A DNA stretch of 64,000 nucleotides, from assembly GCA_039105265.1 (NCBI GenBank), contig JAPFFF010000014.1, positions 1,860,001 to 1,924,000 of the forward strand. The letters run 5' to 3'. The notes below the pieces were generated by a model, which worked only from the letters and a program-made list of their open reading frames with translations, had not been told where the DNA came from and did no database searches. Shown here one piece after another: positions 1 to 10,182 of the stretch. Every line of letters starts with the position of its first letter. Position 1 is the stretch's first letter. Origin of the DNA: Tritrichomonas musculus. Taxonomy: Eukaryota; Parabasalia; Tritrichomonadida; Tritrichomonadidae. The translations under genes and the position numbers were made by a program.

Positions 1-435
1 TCAGATATAATAAGAAATAAAAATGTAGGATCGTTTTTCTCCCAATTCTTGAGATCGATAATTGATTTCCTTTTTGATATCGATAAATAAATATGCACTG
101 AAGAGAGTATGGATGGGGGAGAGTCGGGTGATATACAAAATCGCTCCAGACCCACTCAAATCCTGGGTTTTCATGGGGTCAGACCTGGTGAAATGGGGGT
201 TCGTGTACTACCCTCCATGGGTCAATGATCAAAGTATGCTCAAAACACAGTTTTCAAATTTGGACCCATTTTGATTTCCACGATTTTGGTGGCAAACTCT
301 ATTTCATTGATACCGAATGATTTAAGCCCCCATTTATGATCTCAATTTATTCGTAAATGATTTTGATAAAGATTATAAAATGAAAAGTTATCGAAAAATT
401 TGTTATCAAATAATTTTTTAATTGAAGGTCAAAGA

Positions 436-816
436 ATGACTGAAAATAATTTCTTTAATGTAGATAAAATGGATTCAAATATCCGTGGTGAATATAAAAA
501 TAATTATCAAGGTGGTATATTTGATGAGTCTGATGAAGAGAAATTGTTAATGATTATTAGTGAATTGATTAACAAAAATGAATTGAAATTGTTAAAGAAA
601 CTTGTTAGATATAATGAGACAGTTTCTGAGATGAATACTAGAGAAATGAATAAACGATTTAAAATAGATAATCATGTATTCAGAAAACGTTATGGAAAGC
701 TTATATTGATTCCATATAAGAATACATATCAGTATAAGTCTAAAAATAATTCGGTTAAGAATCAAGTAGAAATGAAATTAAATGAACTTGCTAACGAATT
801 ATTTAGATCCAAATAA
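436..816 (+). CDS. Unknown protein of the Polinton fragment (126 aa)
   Basis: I do not recognise this gene. The first ATG in the frame is at 436. The product is charged and rich in Asn, Glu and Lys, with a predicted-helical middle (an acidic FDESDEEK stretch, then Leu/Ile/Lys-rich helix) and a basic C-terminal half. It is convergent with the gene at 799-1434, and the two overlap by 18 bases at their stops. Its location beside a polymerase B region suggests it belongs to the element, not the host. No catalytic motif is visible. Confidence 0.5.
   Translation: MTENNFFNVDKMDSNIRGEYKNNYQGGIFDESDEEKLLMIISELINKNELKLLKKLVRYNETVSEMNTREMNKRFKIDNHVFRKRYGKLILIPYKNTYQYKSKNNSVKNQVEMKLNELANELFRSK
799..816. 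terminator. Near-palindromic convergent stop overlap
   Basis: Eighteen bases (TTATTTAGATCCAAATAA) encode the last five residues and stop of both convergent genes: Leu-Phe-Arg-Ser-Lys-stop on plus and Leu-Phe-Gly-Ser-Lys-stop on minus. The sequence is almost its own reverse complement. Trichomonad mRNAs are known to use UAAA near the stop as polyadenylation signal, so the overlap may serve as a two-way 3' end. That role is inference. Confidence 0.4.
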
Positions 817-1434
817 GCTGTTGATATAAGCATTTAATGTATTAGTTAGTTGAAGAATGTCACCAGAATATTGACATTTGATGATATTATTTTTGGCTTC
901 GTTTGTGAATTTGTCAAGATTAATGTTAATGATATTTATTAATGTATTAATGCAATCAAAGAGAGCTTGTTTGATATCATCTTTATTGTATGATTTGGTT
1001 TGTTCGTTGAGAGATATATCAATTGATTTTATACGTTCTTCTATCTCTTTCTTTTTGCGTTCACGATACGATTTCATGTATGCATTATATTTCTGTCTTT
1101 TGATGAATTTCTTTTGCTGTTCAAGGTTTTGTTCTTCAATATGTTCAGAATTCTCAAGTTTGTTATCATTTTGAATTGAAAGTTTGTCATTATCATTCAA
1201 GTTGTGTTGAACTTTATCTTTTACTTGATTCGTATCATCAGTCCCGGAGGGACCTTTGCTTTGCAAAGAAACGTCGTAAATTTCTGAATGTAAATCAGTA
1301 AATGAATATTCTTCATTTTGTTTACTTTTTGTTTGTTCTTGTGTTCTGAAATGATTTTCTGATAAGAAGTTATTCTGTAATTTGTTATGTAACTGATTTG
1401 AGAAGCTAATTTTATTTAGTTTTAATTGATTCAT
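799..1434 (-). CDS. Unknown basic/coiled-coil protein of the Polinton fragment (211 aa)
   Basis: The frame is open from an ATG at 1434. The N-terminal half is polar and low in complexity (Gln, Asn, Ser, Asp). A strongly basic stretch near residues 108-130 (KRQKYNAYMKSYRERKKK) is followed by a helical segment, reminiscent of a bZIP-like basic region but without a clear leucine zipper. The C-terminal 80 residues are helical. No known family is recognised. A double-hairpin motif (1242-1268) lies inside the coding sequence. DNA or RNA binding is a guess from the basic patch. Confidence 0.5.
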   Translation of the reverse strand: MNQLKLNKISFSNQLHNKLQNNFLSENHFRTQEQTKSKQNEEYSFTDLHSEIYDVSLQSKGPSGTDDTNQVKDKVQHNLNDNDKLSIQNDNKLENSEHIEEQNLEQQKKFIKRQKYNAYMKSYRERKKKEIEERIKSIDISLNEQTKSYNKDDIKQALFDCINTLINIININLDKFTNEAKNNIIKCQYSGDILQLTNTLNAYINSLFGSK

Positions 1435-1679
1435 GTTTACATAATTGTTAAAGTATTTGCAAAAGTATTACAGAATGTTATACAAAAGAATCTGATAAAT
1501 GGTAATGTAATATAATGTAAGATATTCATAAAGATTATGTATAAGGATTTATACTACGTAATTGCTTTTTGCTTTGCAAACTTCTCTTTGAGAATGCAAT
1601 AATAGCATTGAATGTAAACAAATTTGTTCAAAAATATTTAAATCTACTTTCTTTCCCGTAGGGAACTTTGCTTAGCAAA
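1242..1679. repeat. Dispersed double-hairpin motif (copies at 1242-1268, 1654-1679; also 3566-3591)
   Basis: Three copies share the form TCCC-nnn-GGGA, then A or C, C, then TTTGC-TTn-GCAAA-like, that is, two adjacent small hairpins. They lie at 1242-1268, 1654-1679 and 3566-3591. The half motif TTTGCTTTGCAAA is at 1568-1580, and an inverted diverged relative is near 2503-2528. All are in the Polinton fragment, most inside coding sequence. Spacer bases vary while stems are kept. Confidence 0.6.
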
Positions 1680-4624
1680 TTCACAAATGTAATCATTAGC
1701 AGTCAAACCTTTGATGAATGGTGCACACGATTCATTTGGAAGTACGATCATCTTGTTATGGAAACCTGTTAATGCATTCTTGTATACTGTTATCTTACTC
1801 ATTTGGTTATGATTCATTTGAAGATTTATGTTTATACCAGGTTTGACTGTTCTTTCTTGAATAACATGAAGATAATCTGATGATTGAATTGAGTTCTTCT
1901 TTAATGATACACCTTTAAGTTTTAGGGATTTGGTTTCAGATGTACCGTCTTCTTTATTATTCCAAATTGTGTAGCATTTAGGACAGAGTGCCACTTGATT
2001 ATCTCCATATTTTTCAATGCTTGCACCTAAGATCTTCTTCTCATCTGCTTTAGTTCCAATGGATGGTTTAGGCATGAATTTGTAAACATGTTTGTCATAG
2101 AATTCCCTGTTAGCAATGATTGTATCGAAATACTGTTCACCATGTCTATTCATGTCACCTGCAATTGCAAAGTAAGCACTATCTGTATCACTCTCTATGA
2201 AATGAATGCGTTCTAGATCAACACATTTGAAAAGGAAATCGTAAATGAATGTTAGATACCAGAACTTTGCATTATCAAGTGTGAAGAATGATTCTTGAAT
2301 ACATGTTTTGCATCTAAAGTTCTTGGGTTGCAACTGGATTAGGTAAGAGTTTCTAGATAATGGTAATCCATTCATGTATGTGTCACTGATGATTGCTTGG
2401 TATGCTTTATCACGATCAACTATCTTAATCTTATTGTAATGTTCTGTATTGAGACCATCATATCCATAAGATCCATTCATACTAATTTTATAGAACTTTT
2501 CGTTAGCGGAGCAAAGTCCACTCTGTGGATTACCAGATTTGTCTCCATTTAGGAAGGCAACACGCTCATTCATGAATTCGTTAACAAATGCATTGAAACC
2601 TCTATGACAATCATATAACGTTACATTCTTGATATCTACAACTTTCAAACCATGATCTATGAGCATCCAAAGATCTTATATTCACCCATTGTGTCAAGAG
2701 TCATTGTAAGCTTAACATCTGATTTGTCCACTGTATGAATACCATTGTCTTTACCATATTCGTACATATATGATCCAATTGTGTCAGAATCATTATTAAT
2801 TTCAAAGTTTCGAAACACTGGAGGGAAGTTAATGAATGTATTAATAAGCTCTTTGGGACATTCTAGTTTAACAGTTGCATGGAATATGAATTGAGGATTC
2901 TCTTTAAATCTTCGTTGAGAATTGATTATATTCATACATTTACGTTGGATTTCAGGTATCAATACACCATTAGAATCATAGCAATCAAATGAATTTAGCA
3001 TTGAGCCAGGCATGTACATGATACCTCCATGATATTTGTTGAAGGGATGTTTGTTTCCAGAGAATGCTGATGGATATAATGAATTGAAATCAACTCCAAT
3101 CACATGTGAAACTTTATTTGATGTATCTCTTGAAATGACCTTGTTAGCATTCAAATCGTAATGGAATCTATTGATATTGGTTTCACCTCTAATGTTGACT
3201 CGATGCATTACATTTGAAAGACCACCAGTGATACCTTCTCTTAAACGTTTATATTCAGCTTCATCTGTGATGGTCATTGCAAAATGGTTTAGTCTACAGA
3301 ACTTCTTAAGCTGGATTCGTAAACGAGTAACCTTATCATCATATTTTGAACGCAATTTGTTGCATATTTCGCATGCAAGTTTACAATTTGATAACTCATG
3401 TCCAATCTCATTATTAATTCTGTCCAAAGTTGGTTTATTAGTCCATGAGAAGTGTTCACCACAGAGGTGACATTTACCTTGAATTGGATCATTGTACATC
3501 TTCATGAAAGCATCAAAGTCATCTTCTGTGACACATTTAGAGATATCCCTTAATGGTTTAGTATTTCCCTTCGGGAACTTTGCTTCACAAATACATTTCT
3601 TAGCACGTTGTTTAGCATTCCATTTCTCATCTTGCATGACATATCCCCTAACTTTGTATTCCCACCATTTTTGGGTAGGCTTGAATGTATTTGATTCATT
3701 AACAATTCCATAGTTACATTTTGGATCAAAGTCTTTATAATTCATTGCATATTTTTCTTCTGAAGCATTACGTGACAAAGAAAGGTTTGATAACATATCT
3801 ACTCCATATTTGGCATTCATTTCAATGAGACTATCAATAGGTTTGATCATCATCTCAACATCATTATCATTATAGTTTAATAGATAATCCCAACGAGTCT
3901 TGAAACGTTTGGAATCTTCAACATAAGCATCATACTCTTCTTTCGTTAATGGATTCTTTTGATTGAGATAGCTATAGAAATCTTCGTACGTAAATGGTTC
4001 AGACTTGCTAAGGATTTCATTATAATTCTCACTATTGATTGCTTCATAAGGAAATACACCTTTTACTGAATTCTTTTGACCTCCAAAATCTTTGCCAAAT
4101 TCTTTGAGAGTACCACCACTTACATATGCTTGAGCATCAATGAAACGTAATCCAATCAAACCTTTATTAAAACCTCCACTTTTGCGAATAATGAATTGCT
4201 TCATTGCTGACGTGGTACCAATTAATGAACAGTTATCAACACTCCATTCAATATTTTCAAATCTATAGTTAAGGTATTCTTTAAAGAGATTACTATCAAA
4301 TTTTGCTGAATTGAATCCCAAAACTGGTACATTAAATAGATTTCGATCTAACTTCAAAAGCTTCTCTTCTGAATCATCTGCTAAAGCAGAGTACGAAGTA
4401 ATTCCAGTCATATCTCTCAATGCTTTAACCTTATCATTAACGATATCAACAGATTTCTCAAACATGAACTTGATCCATTTAGGAATGAACTTCTTATCTC
4501 TAACATCGAAATGTTTTGTTAACAAACCTTTTGAAGACTTGATGCAACAGCTCACTGACAATGGAATCAAACGACTATTGACTATAGTTGATTTACGACT
4601 TTTATTCTCATTTTTGATTTGCAA
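1644..4624 (-). pseudogene. polB: Polinton B-family DNA polymerase (broken, about one break)
   Basis: This is the replicative polymerase of a Polinton, of the protein-primed B family. Palm motifs are visible: motif A (DFNSLYPS), motif B (KISMNGSYG) and motif C (SDTDS). Upstream lie 3'-5' exonuclease-like signatures (GFNSAKFDSNLF and YNDNDVEMM). Between the exonuclease and palm regions is an HNH/endonuclease-VII-like Cys-His cluster (CHLCG, then LDRINNEIGH, then ACEICN), roughly residues 385-435. The region reads as a fossil with about one break. The true start is uncertain because no ATG is evident at the 5' end of the open region. It is the only polymerase part in the window. Confidence 0.85.
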
Positions 4625-4640
4625 ATAACAAATTTTTTGT

Positions 4641-5049
4641 TTTTTAAGATATATTAAATGAATAAAGATTTTATCAGATATTGATTTAAGAATTTATTAA
4701 ATAGAAAGAATATTTAATTTTTAAGATATTATTATTTTTCAATCAAAAAAATTTGAGAGAGTCGAACCCTTTTTTTTTTTCTATAACTTTCTCAATCAAA
4801 AGCATATCCAACTACACCCTTAAATAACAAATTATTCAATATTATAAAAATTATTCCATATTATAACATTTAATAATAACTTAGACAATCATAAGTTCTT
4901 CCTTAGATGATTATTGTATTTAAGTTAATAATAATATTATTTACAAAATATAATAATGAATACCAAAAGAAACAAAAAAATAACAACAAAAAGATCAAAT
5001 ATTTAAATAAATACACACCCAATTTATATTGGTGGAATAAAAATGAAAA
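4641..5049. other. AT-rich intergenic stretch
   Basis: No gene is seen here. It holds homopolymer runs and one isolated B-box-like match on the minus strand near 4750-4765 (GGGTTCGACTCTC) with no A box or cloverleaf. It contains the 3' flank of elongin C and the undefined right edge of the Polinton fragment. Confidence 0.5.
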
Positions 5050-5418
5050 TTAAGTTTGAAGATATTCTGCAGCTTGAAGTAAATCAATTGCTTCTGTTGG
5101 ATTTATTTCAAACTTGGGTAGCTGGTCCAAATGATCTGAATATTGTGAACGATAATGCCAATATTGAATAATTTTTTCAAGGACAGTTGCTCGAATTGGC
5201 AAATTAATCGATTTGGTGTCAACTTCTTCAAAATTTCCTCCACCATATAACATATTTCTAATCGTTAAGCTAATCATTGCAGTTTGTTTATCGATAACAA
5301 ACTCATATCCATCATTTGATTTAAGTACAAGAGCATCCATTTCAGGAATTGCTTCATCGAATTCTTCTTCTTCTTCATGCCTTTGTTGTTGCTGGAGTAA
5401 CTCAAGTAAGGTTGCCAT
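5050..5418 (-). CDS. Elongin C-like protein (SKP1/BTB fold)
   Basis: The product is 122 aa, the usual size for elongin C (about 112 aa). The body from residue 30 aligns by eye with eukaryotic elongin C: LKSNDGYEFVI, then TIRNML, then the acidic loop, then LEKIIQYWHYRSQYS, the PKFEINPTEA helix and the LLQAAEYL end. Elongin C is the SKP1-like adaptor that links BC-box receptors to Cullin-2/5 ubiquitin ligases and also binds elongin A in transcription. The N-terminal 25 residues are Gln/Glu-rich and extra. It is divergent from the gene at 5531, with 112 bp between start codons. No initiator motif is obvious at its start. Confidence 0.85.
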   Translation of the reverse strand: MATLLELLQQQQRHEEEEEFDEAIPEMDALVLKSNDGYEFVIDKQTAMISLTIRNMLYGGGNFEEVDTKSINLPIRATVLEKIIQYWHYRSQYSDHLDQLPKFEINPTEAIDLLQAAEYLQT

Positions 5419-5530
5419 TATAAATTTCTAACGATTTTTTTTTAAGAAAACTTTTTGATGACTAAAATAAACTATTGAAAATGAAATATTCAATTTTTTT
5501 TTAACGTACTAATGCTAAATTAAAATATCA

Positions 5531-6979
5531 ATGAATTATAAATGCTCATCTGATTCAATTCGTCAACAAATCTTGAATAATCTTTCTGGTATAGAAGAAG
5601 ATGATGGAGAAGATGATAATTTTCTTTTGCATCCTTTACGATCAAACAGCTCAAATCAGGTTCTTTCAAAAGAAAATACTAAGATTTTAAATCATAATTT
5701 AGGAGCAATGCACAGCTCTATTCCACTTAAAGAATCAACTTTAATTAATATTTTAAATAATATATTTAAGTTAATTCACCATTTCGATATTTCTCAATAT
5801 CTTCAATTACCTGATGATATCGACAAACTATTAGAATTTTCTCAAAATCCAGAATATAGAGGTGAAGTCGAAAAACGAGCCAAATCAATTCTTTCTGTTA
5901 TTCTAACTTACCCTCGAAACATTTCAGAAAAGCTCTATGAAAATGGTATTTTTCAGCAAATGATTGATAACTTTTTAGAACCACAATGGCTCTATGGCAT
6001 TATTCGTTACTGCCGTTTTTCAGTTGAAAATCGAAATCACCTTTTTCAATTAAATGTACCACAAGAGTTATGCAATCAATTAAATATAGATGAAAATAAA
6101 TATAATTATATATTAGATGGAATAAGCAAATTTGCTTCTTCGTTATGCCTATATCCTCTTTCGGATGTTAACCAATTAAAAGTTTTATCTCATTTATTTT
6201 CTATATTAGTCAGATCATTGGAAATTGTTGAAATTGATGTGGAAAATATTATTCTGGGAGCTTTATTTAGATTTTCTACTTTAGATGCTAATTGCTTAAA
6301 TGAGTTTGCCAAATTCCAAATTTTTAAAAAATATTCATTAATGAACGAATCATTTCATCCAAGAAATATCGCAAAATTGGCTGTCTTGATGACAGCAGTC
6401 ATGAATTTTTCTTATGAATATGCTTTATACCTCACTAATAACGAAAACTGTTGGGCAATTGTTTTAAGGTTTTTTAAGTACCTTGTGGATTGCGATTCAA
6501 ATTTGTATCAAAAAGGCTCTTTCATCATATCTGATGCAGCAATAATAATGTCAAATGTTTCCCCAAGTATCTTTGTGGATAAATCAATTTATATAATTTT
6601 ATTGAACTTTTATGGAACACTTCAATATGAAATTAAGTCACAAATTGGCATGTGCTTTTATTCTGCTTTAGATAATGCTACACAAACACAAATTCAAAAA
6701 TTAATTGATAATGAAATTTACAGAGTAGCATTATACGACTATTTTCCAGATATTAATCATTCCAAATTTATTTTGGCGGGAAGAGGATTCTTAAATCTTT
6801 TAAATTACTTGGAATTAAATAAAATGGATGATGTCATTAATGATTTGATGCAATCTGATGAACTTGAATCATTCTTTTCAAAATGTTCTGAAGACCAAGA
6901 TCTAGTAAATAATCTTCAAGAAGATAAGAAAAATATCCTTTTACTGATCATTTCAAAAATTTCTCAGTATATGAATTAG
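5531..6979 (+). CDS. Unknown helical-repeat-like protein (482 aa)
   Basis: I do not recognise the family. The start is the ATG at 5531, shortly after a TCA, and the frame is open for 482 aa. The N-terminus is polar with an acidic patch (EEDDGEDD, about residues 22-29). The remainder is Leu/Ile/Phe-rich and appears all-helical with recurring hydrophobic spacing, so an armadillo/HEAT-like solenoid is the most reasonable guess. No transmembrane segment, zinc cluster or catalytic motif is seen. It shares a divergent intergenic region with elongin C. Base composition matches other host genes. Confidence 0.7.
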   Translation: MNYKCSSDSIRQQILNNLSGIEEDDGEDDNFLLHPLRSNSSNQVLSKENTKILNHNLGAMHSSIPLKESTLINILNNIFKLIHHFDISQYLQLPDDIDKLLEFSQNPEYRGEVEKRAKSILSVILTYPRNISEKLYENGIFQQMIDNFLEPQWLYGIIRYCRFSVENRNHLFQLNVPQELCNQLNIDENKYNYILDGISKFASSLCLYPLSDVNQLKVLSHLFSILVRSLEIVEIDVENIILGALFRFSTLDANCLNEFAKFQIFKKYSLMNESFHPRNIAKLAVLMTAVMNFSYEYALYLTNNENCWAIVLRFFKYLVDCDSNLYQKGSFIISDAAIIMSNVSPSIFVDKSIYIILLNFYGTLQYEIKSQIGMCFYSALDNATQTQIQKLIDNEIYRVALYDYFPDINHSKFILAGRGFLNLLNYLELNKMDDVINDLMQSDELESFFSKCSEDQDLVNNLQEDKKNILLLIISKISQYMN

Positions 6980-7139
6980 AATGCATATACGACTTCAAGC
7001 TCAATTTGAAAGCGCTATACTTTTTTTTATTGTTAAATGTGTTTTTTTAATAAAATATTTTTTGTAACATATTTATCAAAGATTAACTTTTTCTATTTTT
7101 TAAGAAAAAGTTCTTCTTTTTTGAGAAAACTCAATCAAC

Positions 7140-7159
7140 ATAAGATTTTAAAATCTTAT
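7140..7159. promoter_or_regulatory. 20-bp perfect palindrome upstream of the WDR75-like gene
   Basis: ATAAGATTTTAAAATCTTAT is a perfect palindrome about 80 bp before the start codon at 7238. In AT-rich DNA such a sequence can occur by chance, but its location in a short 258-bp intergenic gap makes it a candidate dyad site. Confidence 0.3.
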
Positions 7160-7229
7160 TCTTTCAATTTTAAATTCAACTCTGTTTGAATATCGAAATC
7201 TGTGGTCAAGGGAATTTTTTCTTCACCAA

Positions 7230-7235
7230 TCACTC
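7230..7235 (+). promoter_or_regulatory. Initiator-like TCACTC before WDR75-like gene
   Basis: It matches the trichomonad initiator pattern TCAYWH. The A lies 6 nt before the ATG at 7238, within the usual short leader. Confidence 0.4.
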
Positions 7236-7237
7236 AT

Positions 7238-9961
7238 ATGCCTTTTACAGTTCGACGAGTAGGTGGTGGTACTTTTAATCCAAATGCTATGTGTATAAGT
7301 CATGATAAAAAGGCCCTTTTGTTTATTGGATGTGGAAATTTAATCAACATTTATTCGTTGCCCGATTTACGACTTCAAACACAGTGCACATCTCACAAAG
7401 CACCTGTCAGATGTCTTGCATGCACAGATGATTTCTTGGTTTCAGCTGACGCAGACGGCTATATTATGATTCATAATTTTAATTTGATGTCAATTATCGA
7501 TAAGATGCCTTCAGATGAATTTCGTCATAAGGAACCTATTGAAAAGATATTTATTCGTTCATCACAAATATATGTCGTTTATTACAAAAAAAAAATGTTT
7601 TGGATATCTGACTATTCAGAATTAAAATCACCAAAAGCATCTCTTTCATTCAACACCTCAAGATTTATTATCGATAATCCAACTCAAAAGAAACTTTGCG
7701 ACCTTCATGATTCACTTATCATTAATGAACCAACATGGCTTCGTTTTCCTCAACTTGATAATTTTGATATTGATGAAACAGGAACAAAGATTGTTATGGC
7801 TGATGAATGCAAACTTCGAGTCTTTGATCTAATGAGTAAGAAAGTTATTGAAATAAGAAATTTATATAATCCGTGCCGAATATGCAGATTTCGAGACGAT
7901 ACAGATTATTTTGTTTTTATGCAAAATGGCAGGTTTCAACAATTTGGTCAGATGAATTTTTCATATCATTGGCATTTTGTATGTCCTAATGCTGTCTGCT
8001 TTGATAAAACATCTGTTTATTCAGGTGGAACAGAAGGAGTTTTTCTATCACATAGCCAAACAACAAATCGCTTAACTATTTTACCACGTATCGGAATGAC
8101 AATTGAAGGCCTTGCTATTACAAATAATTCACAATATGTTGCAGGAGTTGTTGATAAGAATATTCTTGTTTCTATTGATCCAAAAGCAAATACCTTAATT
8201 AACTTTGTGTCTCACGTTTACGGCGACATTTTCTTTAATGGAAATATTATTACATCACTTCGAAGACCAAACTTAATTCAATTTTTCAATAGTAAAAATG
8301 CTGAATGCATAGAACAATTATCTATATCCTCATTCAACTGTCGTGTTCCAGTAACATCTTTTGCTCTTACGCAAGATTATCTTATAACTGTTGAAACTTC
8401 TGAGGGTGAAAGTCCAAATGATCTTAATGAAATTGGATATTTAAGCCCTGAAGAAAATTTTGACCAAGAAGGGTTATCAATGATTTTACAAGCTGACTTC
8501 AATCACACTAAACCACACAGCGACACTTTTTTAGCAAATGAAATATATAAAAATATGCTTACAAAAAGACGCTTCGATGAATATAGATCAATGCTTAAGA
8601 TGCGTTATGGAGCAAATCTTCTCAAAGAAGATGAAAATTCAAACGCGCCTAACACTGAAAATACAACCAAGTCTTCAGATTTCAACTCGCTCACTTATTT
8701 AGCTGACATCAATTTTGATATTAACGCAAAAACAGTTGAAGGTAATCCACTTTCACACGATAAAGATGCTTCTATATGCGTTGGATATAGTGAAGTCAAA
8801 ATATGGAGCAACAAAATAAATGAAAACATTAGCAAAGATGATAACAACAAATATTCTTCCAATTTTGTTCTAGATCAAACATTCAGAATTATAGGGAAAA
8901 AAGTATCACCTCTATCGATGCACCCAGTGCTTCCAGTATATGCCATGGTAGTTGCAAGAGAGCTCCAATTATGGAGATTAAGCGACAAATGGCAACTTTG
9001 GAAAACAAAAAGACTCGGGTGCGTTCCTGAAGATCTTGTTTGGTCACCAGATGGTTCAATCCTTGTTCTTCAATTTTCAGATCGTTTAGAAATTTTTGAT
9101 GTTGAAACATATGAAATTGTATTTACAAAGATGTTTGAATCAATAATTGTCGAAAGTTCTTTCTTTAATGACTCATTAATGATAGTTCACTCAAAAGATG
9201 GCATTTCACTTTTTGACTTAAGAAAGCTTGAAGTAACCAAAAGAATATTTGCACAATCAGCTTGCTGTACAAGTAAAGATGGATATGTTGCATTCGTAAT
9301 AAATAAAGATCAGCCAATTATCGTACTTTCTACCAAGTTTGATCAAATCAAACAGCTTAACAAAAAAGATGATAATAACGAATCTAGCAAGAAAAAGGGA
9401 AAAAGATCAAAGAAATATAAGAATAAAAAAGATGATCAAAATGAAGAAAATAATCCTAGCAATCAAAGCGGCCAAAATGAAGAAAATTACATCGATAATA
9501 ATGATGATATGAAATGTTGGAGACTTCCGACATATGCTAAAGTTAAAGCTTTAGGAATATCAATAGATGAAAATAATAAAATTTCTATAATTGCTGTTGA
9601 TAACAGTAATTTCATATGGATGATTGACGAATATGGAATTGTTGAAGTTGAAGAAACAAGAATTAAAGAGATAACTCCAGTGAAACCAAAAGAAGTTACA
9701 CAACAAAATAGAATAGAAATTGTTGAGGACAAAACTCAATTAATTCTCGACTTAATAGACCTTCCTTCTCATCAGATACTACCAATAGATGATCTTTGTG
9801 CTGCTATGTTCGGCTTTATAATTGATAAACGTGATGAAGAGACAATCCCATCTACAATAACACTCAAACCAGAAGAAGTTGACGAAGAAATCGAAGAAGT
9901 AGGACCTCTAACTTTAAGTCCACAAGATAAAACTAATTTGAAACAACTTTTTTCAAGTTGA
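7238..9961 (+). CDS. WDR75/Utp17 (NAN1)-like WD40 protein of the SSU processome
   Basis: The product is 907 aa from the ATG at 7238. That start is preferred over an upstream GTG because the N-terminus then matches the family start (VRRVGGG, then a first WD repeat) and a TCACTC initiator lies just upstream. It is a twin WD40-propeller protein. Two landmarks fit WDR75/Utp17: LPRIGMTIEGLAIT midway through the first propeller region, and the C-terminal DLPSHQILPIDDLCAAMFG. WDR75 belongs to the t-UTP subcomplex, which acts in the nucleolus in pre-rRNA transcription and 18S processing. A Lys/Asn/Glu-rich linker (about residues 705-755) interrupts the second half. Human WDR75 is about 830 aa. PWP2 was considered and fits less well. 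Confidence 0.72.
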   Translation: MPFTVRRVGGGTFNPNAMCISHDKKALLFIGCGNLINIYSLPDLRLQTQCTSHKAPVRCLACTDDFLVSADADGYIMIHNFNLMSIIDKMPSDEFRHKEPIEKIFIRSSQIYVVYYKKKMFWISDYSELKSPKASLSFNTSRFIIDNPTQKKLCDLHDSLIINEPTWLRFPQLDNFDIDETGTKIVMADECKLRVFDLMSKKVIEIRNLYNPCRICRFRDDTDYFVFMQNGRFQQFGQMNFSYHWHFVCPNAVCFDKTSVYSGGTEGVFLSHSQTTNRLTILPRIGMTIEGLAITNNSQYVAGVVDKNILVSIDPKANTLINFVSHVYGDIFFNGNIITSLRRPNLIQFFNSKNAECIEQLSISSFNCRVPVTSFALTQDYLITVETSEGESPNDLNEIGYLSPEENFDQEGLSMILQADFNHTKPHSDTFLANEIYKNMLTKRRFDEYRSMLKMRYGANLLKEDENSNAPNTENTTKSSDFNSLTYLADINFDINAKTVEGNPLSHDKDASICVGYSEVKIWSNKINENISKDDNNKYSSNFVLDQTFRIIGKKVSPLSMHPVLPVYAMVVARELQLWRLSDKWQLWKTKRLGCVPEDLVWSPDGSILVLQFSDRLEIFDVETYEIVFTKMFESIIVESSFFNDSLMIVHSKDGISLFDLRKLEVTKRIFAQSACCTSKDGYVAFVINKDQPIIVLSTKFDQIKQLNKKDDNNESSKKKGKRSKKYKNKKDDQNEENNPSNQSGQNEENYIDNNDDMKCWRLPTYAKVKALGISIDENNKISIIAVDNSNFIWMIDEYGIVEVEETRIKEITPVKPKEVTQQNRIEIVEDKTQLILDLIDLPSHQILPIDDLCAAMFGFIIDKRDEETIPSTITLKPEEVDEEIEEVGPLTLSPQDKTNLKQLFSS

Positions 9962-10182
9962 TAAGATAATATTATTTTTTTTTTAATCAGCGTGTAATGT
10001 TTACAAACTCATTTATTATTATTATTATTATTAAAGTTTTATATTATAGATATACTCTAATAACTTATTATTACTGCTTCTTACAAAAATATTTATGTTT
10101 TAGAGATTTTAAAAATAAACCGAAATTTTACAATATTTTGAAATTTGAATTTTATAATTGAAAAAATTGAATAAAAAACAAT

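Larger units (their letters stand above)
1..4640. mobile_element. Polinton (Maverick)-derived fragment, left end outside window
   Basis: This segment holds a protein-primed-type B-family DNA polymerase region (minus strand) and two small unknown genes. That content fits a Polinton/Maverick element, a family known to be very abundant in trichomonads. The left end lies outside the window. I could not find a matching terminal repeat on the right, so the right limit near 4,640 is only where coding signal stops. The fragment is broken (about one break in the polymerase). It is a separate copy from the Polinton at 18612-31560, with which it shares no gene that I can see. Positions 100-260 are GC-richer than their surroundings and unexplained; they may be terminal-repeat sequence. 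Confidence 0.7.

Noticed and set aside
62-274. 70-codon open frame at the left edge
   Set aside because: Its start is not an ATG, the product looks unlike a protein, and the segment may be terminal-repeat sequence of the Polinton fragment.
4745-4770. Isolated B-box-like sequence as a tRNA gene
   Set aside because: There is no A box and no cloverleaf around it.
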